Shown here piece after piece: positions 1 through 5,248 of a DNA stretch of 6,976 bases. Within the stretch, counting starts at the first letter, position 1, and the number at the start of each line of letters is the position of its first letter. The notes below the pieces were generated by a model. It was not told where the DNA came from and did not search any database. It saw only the letters and a list, made by a program, of their open reading frames with translations. This DNA comes from Candidatus Bipolaricaulota bacterium (GTDB lineage: Bacteria > Bipolaricaulota > Bipolaricaulia > Bipolaricaulales > Bipolaricaulaceae), in assembly GCA_015661965.1 (NCBI GenBank), contig DQVA01000089.1, positions 1-6,976 of the forward strand, read 5' to 3'. The position numbers and the translations under genes were made by a program.

Positions 1-387
1 ATGCTGTCTCACCTCCGCCTCCCCCTCCGGGCCGGCCACCGCGATGTACACGAGGCCCACTGGTTTTTCCGGGGTGCCGCCCCCCGGACCGGCGATGCCG
101 GTGATGGCCAGCGCGTAATCAGCGCCAAACGCCCTTTTAACCCCTAACGCCATGGCCCGGGCACACTCCGGCGACACCGCCCCCCGCTCCGCCAACACCT
201 CTCCCGGGACCGCCAGCAGCCGCTCCTTGGCCGCATTGGCATAGGACACGATCCCGCCCAGGAAGTAATCGGACGCCCCGGGCACCTCGGTGATGCGCAT
301 CGCCAGGAGGCCCCCGCTGCAGGACTCCGCCACCGCCAATGTCTTCCCCAACTTTCGCAGCCTTTCCCCTACCTCAACTTCACGCAC
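1..387 (-). CDS. pncC: Nicotinamide-nucleotide amidase (CinA C-terminal domain, PncC-type), 3' end cut by window edge
   Basis: The 129 visible codons encode a stand-alone CinA C-terminal domain. This family deamidates NMN to nicotinic acid mononucleotide in the cytoplasmic pyridine nucleotide cycle. Motifs seen: AESCSGG at residues 20-26, SYANAAK at 48-54, and TGIAGPGGG followed by KPVGLVYIA at about 96-116. Ser24 and Lys54 have the same 30-residue spacing as the Ser/Thr-Lys pair thought to be catalytic in E. coli PncC. The start is GTG at 387, preceded by a good GGAGGTG site at 398-392. It lies 8 bases inside the end of the sirtuin gene, so the two are probably translationally coupled. Because it begins right at this domain, the N-terminal molybdopterin-binding-like half of full CinA is absent. 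The last 30 or so residues of a typical 160-residue protein lie outside the window. Family is clear; the amidase activity is inferred from family. Confidence 0.9.
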   Translation of the reverse strand, partial: MREVEVGERLRKLGKTLAVAESCSGGLLAMRITEVPGASDYFLGGIVSYANAAKERLLAVPGEVLAERGAVSPECARAMALGVKRAFGADYALAITGIAGPGGGTPEKPVGLVYIAVAGPEGEAEVRQH

Positions 388-1135
388 TGCCCACCTCCAG
401 TCGCGCCTTCAGGGCATGGGCAACCGCCACCAACTCCCCGGGGAGCAACACCGCCGCCAGTTCGTCGAACGGGGTGGGATCCCGGTTGGCGATGATGATC
501 ACGGCCCCGTGGGCCGCGGCCTGGGGCACCAACCCAGCCACCGGCCACACGGTGAGGGAGGTCCCCAACACCAACAACAGATCACACCGGGTCATCTCCT
601 GCTGGGCTACCTCGAAATCCGGGGCCAATTCCTCCCCGAACAGCACCACGTCCGGCTTGACCAAGCCCCCACACCCGCAGCGGGCCACCCTTTCCGCCCT
701 GGCCCGGGCGGCGATCCAAGCCAGGGGATACTTTTTACCACAGCCGAGACAGGTGCCAGTGCGGGCGTGCCCGTGCACTTCCAGCACGTTCCGGGACCCG
801 GCGGCCTGGTGCAGGCCGTCGATGTTCTGGGTGATCACCCCTTGCAATAGGCTGTGGTCCTCCAGCCAAGCGAGGAGCTGGTGCACCGGGTTGGGGCGGG
901 CCCGGGACATCCGCTCGAACCGCCGGATCCAAAAGGAGTAGAACTCCTGAGGGTGGTGTCGGAAGCCCTCAAGGGAAGAGACCCGCTCGGGGTCGTGGTG
1001 CCGCCACAGCCCGTTTGGGCCACGGAAGTCGGGGATCCCGGACGGGGTGGACACCCCTGCCCCGGTAAGGGCCCAGGCCCGCTTCGCCTTCAGTATGAGC
1101 CCGGCGGCGCGCTCCACCGCCTCTTCTAGTCCCAT
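380..1135 (-). CDS. cobB: NAD-dependent protein deacetylase, Sir2/CobB family (sirtuin)
   Basis: A 251-residue sirtuin, about the usual bacterial length. It removes acyl groups from lysines using NAD, giving nicotinamide and O-acyl-ADP-ribose. Motifs in order: GAGVST at 25-30, GIPDFR at 33-38, TQNIDGLH at 102-109 (NAD site), catalytic His121 in EVHG, a zinc module with Cys129/Cys132 and Cys153/Cys155, KPDVVLFGE at 160-168, GTSL at 191-194 and IIIANRD near 213-219. It closely resembles Thermotoga maritima Sir2 throughout, including GPNGL after the FR motif and TPFD near the C-terminus. One oddity is the second zinc pair, which is CxC (RCGCGG) rather than CxxC. The ATG at 1135 sits about 24 residues before GAGVST, as in the family, but no clear Shine-Dalgarno site precedes it, so a short or leaderless transcript is possible. 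It overlaps the downstream CinA-domain gene by 8 bases and is divergent from yebC. Confidence 0.95.
   Translation of the reverse strand: MGLEEAVERAAGLILKAKRAWALTGAGVSTPSGIPDFRGPNGLWRHHDPERVSSLEGFRHHPQEFYSFWIRRFERMSRARPNPVHQLLAWLEDHSLLQGVITQNIDGLHQAAGSRNVLEVHGHARTGTCLGCGKKYPLAWIAARARAERVARCGCGGLVKPDVVLFGEELAPDFEVAQQEMTRCDLLLVLGTSLTVWPVAGLVPQAAAHGAVIIIANRDPTPFDELAAVLLPGELVAVAHALKARLEVGSA
392..398 (-). promoter_or_regulatory. Ribosome-binding site of the pncC-type gene, inside the sirtuin gene
   Basis: On the minus strand GGAGGTG lies 4 bases before the GTG at 387, within the last codons of the sirtuin gene. It fixes the CinA-domain start, which is otherwise ambiguous because no ATG stands near the family's usual N-terminus. 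Confidence 0.7.
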
Positions 1136-1178
1136 TGACGGGAAGTGTGCCGATCCGCTTCCCCCGCTGCAACCCCGG

Positions 1179-1201
1179 TTTGCCCGGGCCAGCCCGGCAA
1201 A
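1179..1201. promoter_or_regulatory. Imperfect palindrome within the yebC promoter spacer (possible operator)
   Basis: TTTGCC at 1179-1184 pairs with GGCAAA at 1196-1201, and GGGC at 1186-1189 pairs with GCCC at 1192-1195. One base (C1185) is bulged and the centre is two bases. The element covers the -35 and nearly all the spacer of the candidate promoter and abuts its -10. It is not at the end of any gene, so a terminator role is unlikely. A regulator site is inferred and no regulator is identified. Confidence 0.35.
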
Positions 1202-1208
1202 TTATCAT
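1180..1208 (+). promoter_or_regulatory. Candidate sigma70-type promoter for the yebC gene run
   Basis: TTGCCC at 1180-1185 and TATCAT at 1203-1208 are separated by exactly 17 bases. Each hexamer matches the consensus at four or more positions. They lie 23 bases or more before the yebC start, in the only AT-containing patch of the divergent gap. On the opposite strand the same patch reads GATAAT at 1206-1201, a possible -10 for the sirtuin gene but without a recognisable -35. Assignment is from sequence pattern alone. Confidence 0.5.
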
Positions 1209-1219
1209 GGACTCACGAT

Positions 1220-1226
1220 AAGGGGG
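1220..1226 (+). promoter_or_regulatory. Ribosome-binding site deciding the yebC start
   Basis: AAGGGGG lies five bases before ATG 1232 and pairs with the 16S anti-Shine-Dalgarno through six Watson-Crick pairs and one G-U. It selects the family-typical MAGHSKW start over upstream in-frame codons. The same heptamer precedes the M42 and ZIP genes. Confidence 0.75.
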
Positions 1227-1231
1227 TTGAC

Positions 1232-1987
1232 ATGGCCGGCCATTCCAAATGGGCAAACATCAAATACAGGAAAGAGCGGCAAGACAAGAAGCGGTCCAAT
1301 CTGTTCTCGAGACTCACCCGGGAGATTATCGTCTGCGCCCGCCAGGACCCCAACCCGGAGACAAACCCCTCACTGGCCGCGGCCATCGAACGGGCCCGGG
1401 CGGCCAACATGCCCAAGGAGAACATCGAACGGGCCATCAAGCGGGCAGCCGGGGACATCGAGGGCGCCCGCTACGAGGAGGTCATCTACGAGGGCTACGG
1501 CCCCGGCGGCGTGGCCATCCTGGTGCGCTCCCTCACCGACAACCGCAACCGCACCGCCGCCGCGGTGCGACATATCTTCGAATCCCACGGCGGTTCCCTG
1601 GGCACCGAGGGCTGTGTGGCCTGGCAATTCGAACGGCGGGGCGTGGTACAGGTGGAGGAGCTACCGGAGGGGATGGACGTGGAGGAGTTGGTGCTCCTGG
1701 CCATAGAGGCGGGGGCGGAGGATTTCTCACAGGACGATGGCACCCTCACCTTCTACACCCCGCCCACGGACGTGGCCAAGGTGCGGGACGGCCTCCAGGA
1801 AGCCGGGGTGGAAGTGGCCCGGGTCCAGCTCGCCATGGTCCCCAAGTCCACCGTCAGGGTAGAGGGAAAGGAGGCCGAGCGCCTGCTCAAGCTCCTGGAC
1901 GAGCTGGACGAACAGGAGGACGTGCAGGAGGTGGTAGCCAACTTCGAGGTGCCGGACGAGGTGCTGGCCCGGGTGGAGAGCGGTTAA
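1232..1987 (+). CDS. yebC: YebC/TACO1/PmpR family regulatory or translation factor
   Basis: A 251-residue full-length YebC-family protein. Members were long annotated as transcriptional regulators. More recent work on bacterial and mitochondrial members supports a role on the ribosome, relieving stalling at difficult sequences such as polyproline. Hallmarks: N-terminal MAGHSKWANIK, then RSNLFSRLTREI at about 22-33, NMPKENIERAIKRAAG near 61-76, YEGYGPGGVAILV near 88-100, TDNRNRT near 104-110, and the acidic C-terminal domain with GAEDF. The loop after the REI helix is short (ARQDPNPETNP, without the usual glycine pair). The start is ATG 1232, with AAGGGGG at 1220-1226 five bases upstream. The longer open frame back to 1145 is not homologous and was not used. 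No ruvC neighbour is present, unlike in many genomes. It is first in a same-strand run, 9 bases before the next gene. Confidence 0.95.
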   Translation: MAGHSKWANIKYRKERQDKKRSNLFSRLTREIIVCARQDPNPETNPSLAAAIERARAANMPKENIERAIKRAAGDIEGARYEEVIYEGYGPGGVAILVRSLTDNRNRTAAAVRHIFESHGGSLGTEGCVAWQFERRGVVQVEELPEGMDVEELVLLAIEAGAEDFSQDDGTLTFYTPPTDVAKVRDGLQEAGVEVARVQLAMVPKSTVRVEGKEAERLLKLLDELDEQEDVQEVVANFEVPDEVLARVESG

Positions 1988-1996
1988 GGAGGGGAT

Positions 1997-2377
1997 ATGC
2001 GGTATCTAGTGGTGGCGCTGTTGGTCATGGGCGGCCTGCTGGGCGGGGGGATCACTGGGATGGCACGGGAAGAGCCCAATTTCATCCCCCTGCTTCACGG
2101 GACTGCCTCGTTGATCCTGCCTGGGTTGGGACAGTATCTGAACGGGGAGTACGACAAGGCCCTCACCCACTTCCTGGTGATGGTGGTCATCGACGTGGGG
2201 GCTTGGTACATCGCCGATCTGGTGCCTTGGTGGTACCCCCGTTACTACTTGGTGAGCGGCCTTCACGCCCTGTGGGCGATCTATTCGGCCATCGATGCCT
2301 ACCAGACCGCCCTGGAACTGGAAGGGCTGAGCTTGGACATCTCCCCCACCGGGGTGGAGCTGGCCTGGAATTTCTAG
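1997..2377 (+). CDS. Small membrane protein of unknown function with PGLGQYLNG motif
   Basis: I do not recognise a named family for these 126 residues. Residues 1-23 look like a signal peptide or signal anchor (one early Arg, a hydrophobic glycine-rich core, GMA before a charged stretch). Residues about 30-48 hold a hydrophobic stretch running into PGLGQYLNGEYDKA. That motif resembles the PGxGQxYxG turn of TM2-like and DUF5683-like membrane proteins. Two further hydrophobic segments lie at about 56-79 and 84-103, rich in Trp and Tyr. The C-terminal ISPTGVELAWNF alternates polar and apolar residues and ends in Phe. A textbook AAGGAGG at 1986-1992 overlaps the yebC stop, four bases before ATG 1997, so the frame is very likely expressed and coupled to yebC. 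It is followed after 10 bases by the cyclophilin-like gene. An inner-membrane location is inferred from the hydrophobic segments; no function is assigned. Confidence 0.8.
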   Translation: MRYLVVALLVMGGLLGGGITGMAREEPNFIPLLHGTASLILPGLGQYLNGEYDKALTHFLVMVVIDVGAWYIADLVPWWYPRYYLVSGLHALWAIYSAIDAYQTALELEGLSLDISPTGVELAWNF

Positions 2378-2387
2378 GCAGGAGGGG

Positions 2388-2786
2388 ATGGAAAAGCCGA
2401 TCCGCATCCTGATCGAGACGGCCGCCACTGGTCCGGTGGCGGCCGTGCTCCATCCTGATAGGTGTCCGCGCACCGTGGCCGCCATCCGGGCGGCCCTCCC
2501 CATCACCGGGGTAGCCCACCGCTGGGGGGAAGAGGTGTACTTCCAGATCCCGGTACAGGCGGGGCCGGAATCCCAGTTGGAGGTGGTGAAGCGGGGGGAG
2601 CTGGGCTACTGGCCAGCTGGGAATGCCCTGTGCATCTTCTTCGGCCCCACCCCTGCCTCGCGCAGCCCGGATGAGATCCGCCCGGCGAGCCCGGTGAACC
2701 CCGTGGGCCGGGTGCTGGGGGACCCGCACGTGTTCGGGAAGGTACAGGACGGGGAGGAGATCGTAGTCAAGCTGGCCCAGGACTGA
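2388..2786 (+). CDS. Cyclophilin-like fold protein (TM1367/PF04126 type)
   Basis: A 132-residue cytoplasmic protein of the Cyclophil_like family, whose Thermotoga member TM1367 has an atypical cyclophilin barrel. Recognisable blocks: RWGEEVYFQIPV at 45-56, the signature LGYWPAGNALCIFFGPTPAS at 72-91, SPVNPVGRV at 101-109, and a C-terminal strand GEEIVVKLAQD. The protein is the usual length and starts at the expected N-terminal strand. The canonical prolyl-isomerase active-site arginine pattern of true cyclophilins is not evident, so isomerase activity should not be assumed, and the family's biochemical role is not established to my knowledge. The ribosome site GGAGG at 2381-2385 leaves only two bases before ATG 2388, unusually close, yet no other start fits. 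It sits 10 bases after the small membrane protein gene. Family call strong, function unknown. Confidence 0.85.
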   Translation: MEKPIRILIETAATGPVAAVLHPDRCPRTVAAIRAALPITGVAHRWGEEVYFQIPVQAGPESQLEVVKRGELGYWPAGNALCIFFGPTPASRSPDEIRPASPVNPVGRVLGDPHVFGKVQDGEEIVVKLAQD

Positions 2787-2815
2787 GCCCCCCCTGGCTC
2801 AATTGCCCGGAGGGC
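2784..2815 (+). terminator. Tandem short hairpins at the end of the cyclophilin-like gene (possible weak terminator or processing site)
   Basis: The first hairpin pairs TGAGCC at 2784-2789, which includes the stop codon, perfectly with GGCTCA at 2796-2801 around a six-base CCCCCT loop. The second pairs GCCC at 2805-2808 with GGGC at 2812-2815 around GGA, extendable by two G-U pairs. Neither is followed by a T-run, so a standard intrinsic terminator is not shown. They occupy most of the only sizeable gap (60 bases) in the plus-strand gene run and could mark a transcript boundary or a stability element. Confidence 0.3.
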
Positions 2816-2833
2816 GGAACACCCGTTAGGCGA

Positions 2834-2840
2834 AAGGGGG
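2834..2840 (+). promoter_or_regulatory. Ribosome-binding site fixing the GTG start of the M42 peptidase gene
   Basis: AAGGGGG is six bases before GTG 2847. No ATG with a comparable site is nearby, so the GTG start is well supported. Confidence 0.7.
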
Positions 2841-2846
2841 ACCGGA

Positions 2847-3878
2847 GTGGAACTGCTGAAGAGGCTGTGTGAGGCAAGCGGCGTGCCCGGCCGAGAAGAG
2901 GGGATCCGCGCCCTGATCCGGGAGGCCCTACAGGGGCAGGTGGACGAGCTTTGGGTGGACCGGTTGGGGAACCTGATCGCCAGGAAGAAAGGGGAGGGGC
3001 CCAAGGTGGTGGTGGCCGCCCACATGGACGAGATCGGCTTTCTCGTATCGCATGTGGACGAGAAGACCGGCTACCTCAGGATCGAGCCGGTGGGAGGGTT
3101 CGATCCCCGCACCCTGATCGCCAAGCGGGTGGTGGTCCACACCGCCTCCCGCCCCTTGGTGGGCCTGATCGGGATAAAGCCCATCCACATCCTCACCGAG
3201 GAGGAAAAGAAAAAGGAAGTCAAGATCTCCGACCTGTTCGTGGACCTGGGGCTCCCCGGGGATCAAGTGAAAGACCAGGTGCGGGTGGGGGATCCGGTTA
3301 CGTTGCGCCAGGACTTCCTGGAGGTGGGGGAGCTGGTCTCAGGCAAGGCCCTGGACGACCGGGTGGGGGTGTATGTGGGCATCGAGGCCCTGCGTCGCCT
3401 TCAGGACCATCGGGCGGACGTGTACTTCGTGGGCACGGTGCAGGAGGAGGTGGGCCTCCGGGGTGCTCGTACCAGCGCGTTTTCCATCGCCCCGGAGATC
3501 GGGGTGGCGTTGGATGTGACCCTGGCCTGCGACATGCCCGGGGTGCAGGAGCATCAGCAGATCACCAAGTTGGGCCAGGGGGTAGCCATCAAGGTGAAGG
3601 ACTCGGCTTCCATCTCCCATCCGGGGCTGGTGCGGTTTCTGGTGAAACTCGCCGAGGAGGGAGATATCCCGTACCAGCTGGAGATACTACCCCGGGGTGG
3701 CACCGACGCCGGGGGGCTGCAGCTGGCCCGGGAAGGGGCGGCGGTGGTCACCCTGTCCATCCCCACCCGGTACGTGCACTCGGTGGTGGAGGCCGCCCAC
3801 AAAAATGACATCCAGGCCGCGGTGGACCTTCTGGCCGCCTTCCTCGAGCGCTGCCAGGAGGTGGACCTCCGCCTCTGA
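2847..3878 (+). CDS. M42 family metallo-aminopeptidase (TET/YsdC/FrvX-like)
   Basis: A 343-residue M42 peptidase, full length for the family. Members form dodecameric tetrahedral cytoplasmic aminopeptidases that finish peptide degradation with two Zn or Co ions. Some were once mislabelled endoglucanases. Aligned by motif to characterised TET enzymes, the metal ligands are His59 (AAHMDEIG), Asp170 (KALDDR), Glu201 (QEEVG), Asp223 (ALDVT) and His311 (RYVHS). Asp61 and Glu200 are the likely catalytic helper and general base, so the active site is complete. Residues about 64-160 form the inserted PDZ-like dimerisation domain, including the lysine-rich EEEKKKEVK stretch. Sequence does not settle which N-terminal residue it prefers. 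Start GTG follows AAGGGGG by six bases. The amidohydrolase gene starts 11 bases after its stop, so the two are very probably cotranscribed. The cyclophilin-like gene is 60 bases upstream. Confidence 0.93.
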   Translation: MELLKRLCEASGVPGREEGIRALIREALQGQVDELWVDRLGNLIARKKGEGPKVVVAAHMDEIGFLVSHVDEKTGYLRIEPVGGFDPRTLIAKRVVVHTASRPLVGLIGIKPIHILTEEEKKKEVKISDLFVDLGLPGDQVKDQVRVGDPVTLRQDFLEVGELVSGKALDDRVGVYVGIEALRRLQDHRADVYFVGTVQEEVGLRGARTSAFSIAPEIGVALDVTLACDMPGVQEHQQITKLGQGVAIKVKDSASISHPGLVRFLVKLAEEGDIPYQLEILPRGGTDAGGLQLAREGAAVVTLSIPTRYVHSVVEAAHKNDIQAAVDLLAAFLERCQEVDLRL

Positions 3879-3889
3879 AGGGAGGGACG

Positions 3890-5248
3890 ATGGCGCGGAT
3901 CCTCTTCAGGGACGTCGATGTGATCGTCACCTTCGACCGAGAGGGGCGGGAGCTTTCGGGCGGCTGGCTCCTGGTGGAAGGGAACAGGATCGCCGCCCTG
4001 GGGGAGGGGGAACCGCCCCCGGGCCCCTCCGACCAGGTGATCGACGGCCGGGGCAAGGTCTTAATCCCGGGGATGGTGAACACCCACCACCACCTGTACC
4101 AGACCCTGTTCCGGGCGGTACCCGGGGCGGCTGACAAGAAGCTGTTCGACTGGCTGGTGTTCCTGTACGAGCGCTGGCGGGGGATCGACGAGGAGGCGGT
4201 GTACGTTTCCGCCCTGGTGGGGATGATGGAGCTCCTCCTCTCCGGCTGCACCACCACCACCGACCACCTGTACCTGTTCCCACAGGGCAAAGAAAAGCTC
4301 ATAGATGTGGAGATCGAGGCCGCCCGGGAGCTCGGGATCCGGTTCTACCCCACCCGGGGTTCCATGTCCCTGTCCCGGGCGGAGGGGGGCCTCCCCCCCA
4401 AGGACGTAGTTCAAACGGAAGAGGAGATCTTGGCCGACTCCGAGCGGCTGATCCGAGAATACCACGACCCGTCCTTCGGGGCCATGCTCCGGATCGCCCT
4501 CGCCCCCTGTTCCCCGTTCTCGGTGACCCCGGAGCTGATGCGCCAGACGGCCGAGCTCGCCCGCAGGCACGGCGTCCTCCTCCACACCCACCTCGCCGAG
4601 ACCCTGGATGAGGAGGAGTTCTGCCGGGAGAAATTCGGGCTGCGGCCGCTGGAGTACCTGGAAGAGCTGGGGTGGCTGGCAGGGGACGTGTGGCTCGCCC
4701 ATCTGGTGCACGTACACCCCGACGATATAGAGAAGCTCGCCCGGGCCGGCGTGGGGATGGCCCATTGTCCCTCCTCCAACATGCTTTTGGGCTCGGGCAT
4801 CGCCCCGGTGGTGGACATGCTCCAGGCCGGGGTGCGGGTGGGGCTGGCGGTGGACGGGTCCGCCTCCAACGACCACTCCAACATGATCCGCGAGGCGAGG
4901 CAGGCGATGCTCTCGGCCCGCGTTCGCTACGGTCCGGAGGCCATGCCCGCCCGCGAGGCCCTGCGGCTGGCCACCTGGGGCGGGGCGCAAGTACTACACC
5001 GGGAGGAGGAGATCGGGACCCTGGAGGTGGGGAAATGCGCCGACCTGGCGCTGTTCGACATAACTGGGCTAGAGCACGCCGGGGCGGCGGATCCGGTGGC
5101 AGCCCTCCTCCACTGTGGCACCCAATACGCGGATACGGTGCTGGTGAACGGGCGGGTCCTGGTCCGAGGGGGCCGGCTGGTGGACGAAGGGCTGTACAAG
5201 TACATCCCTCGCCAGCGGGAGATCGCCGCCCGGCTCCTTGGGGCCTAG
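3890..5248 (+). CDS. Amidohydrolase, probable 8-oxoguanine deaminase (TRZ/ATZ subfamily)
   Basis: A 452-residue cytoplasmic metal-dependent deaminase of the amidohydrolase superfamily. N-terminal and C-terminal beta segments (about 1-60 and 375-435) flank a TIM barrel. The expected metal ligands are His66 and His68 (NTHHHLYQT), His234 (HTHLAET) and Asp322 (VDGSASND). Glu237 and His271 are the likely proton-transfer residues. GCTTTTDHLY, PTRGSMSLSRAEGG, APCSPFSVTPELM, HCPSSNMLLGSGI and DGSASNDHSNM are typical of 8-oxoguanine deaminase annotations, whose reaction yields uric acid. Close relatives include hydroxyatrazine-type and other aminohydrolases, so substrate is inferred. The barrel motif reads LAHLVH where relatives usually have Gly after LAH. 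A GGGAGGG site precedes ATG 3890, 11 bases after the M42 stop. Its TAG stop shares bases with the convergent ZIP gene stop. Confidence 0.88.
   Translation: MARILFRDVDVIVTFDREGRELSGGWLLVEGNRIAALGEGEPPPGPSDQVIDGRGKVLIPGMVNTHHHLYQTLFRAVPGAADKKLFDWLVFLYERWRGIDEEAVYVSALVGMMELLLSGCTTTTDHLYLFPQGKEKLIDVEIEAARELGIRFYPTRGSMSLSRAEGGLPPKDVVQTEEEILADSERLIREYHDPSFGAMLRIALAPCSPFSVTPELMRQTAELARRHGVLLHTHLAETLDEEEFCREKFGLRPLEYLEELGWLAGDVWLAHLVHVHPDDIEKLARAGVGMAHCPSSNMLLGSGIAPVVDMLQAGVRVGLAVDGSASNDHSNMIREARQAMLSARVRYGPEAMPAREALRLATWGGAQVLHREEEIGTLEVGKCADLALFDITGLEHAGAADPVAALLHCGTQYADTVLVNGRVLVRGGRLVDEGLYKYIPRQREIAARLLGA

Noticed and set aside
339..941. 200-codon open frame on the plus strand, with another at 290-850
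   Set aside because: Lies opposite cobB and the CinA-domain gene, which carry unmistakable family motifs. The product is Pro/Ser/Arg-rich with no recognisable family, as expected for a shadow frame in GC-rich DNA.
1145..1231. Upstream extension of yebC to 1145
   Set aside because: The 29 extra residues do not fit the invariant MAGHSKW N-terminus, and AAGGGGG at 1220-1226 supports ATG 1232. The extension would also cover the promoter.
1249..2412. 387-codon open frame overlapping yebC and the membrane protein gene in another plus frame
   Set aside because: The product is Gly/Arg/Pro-rich, low-complexity and without motifs. It is an out-of-frame reading of two real genes.
4061..4990. 309-codon minus-strand open frame
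   Set aside because: Antisense to the amidohydrolase, whose catalytic motifs cover this whole region; no family resemblance.
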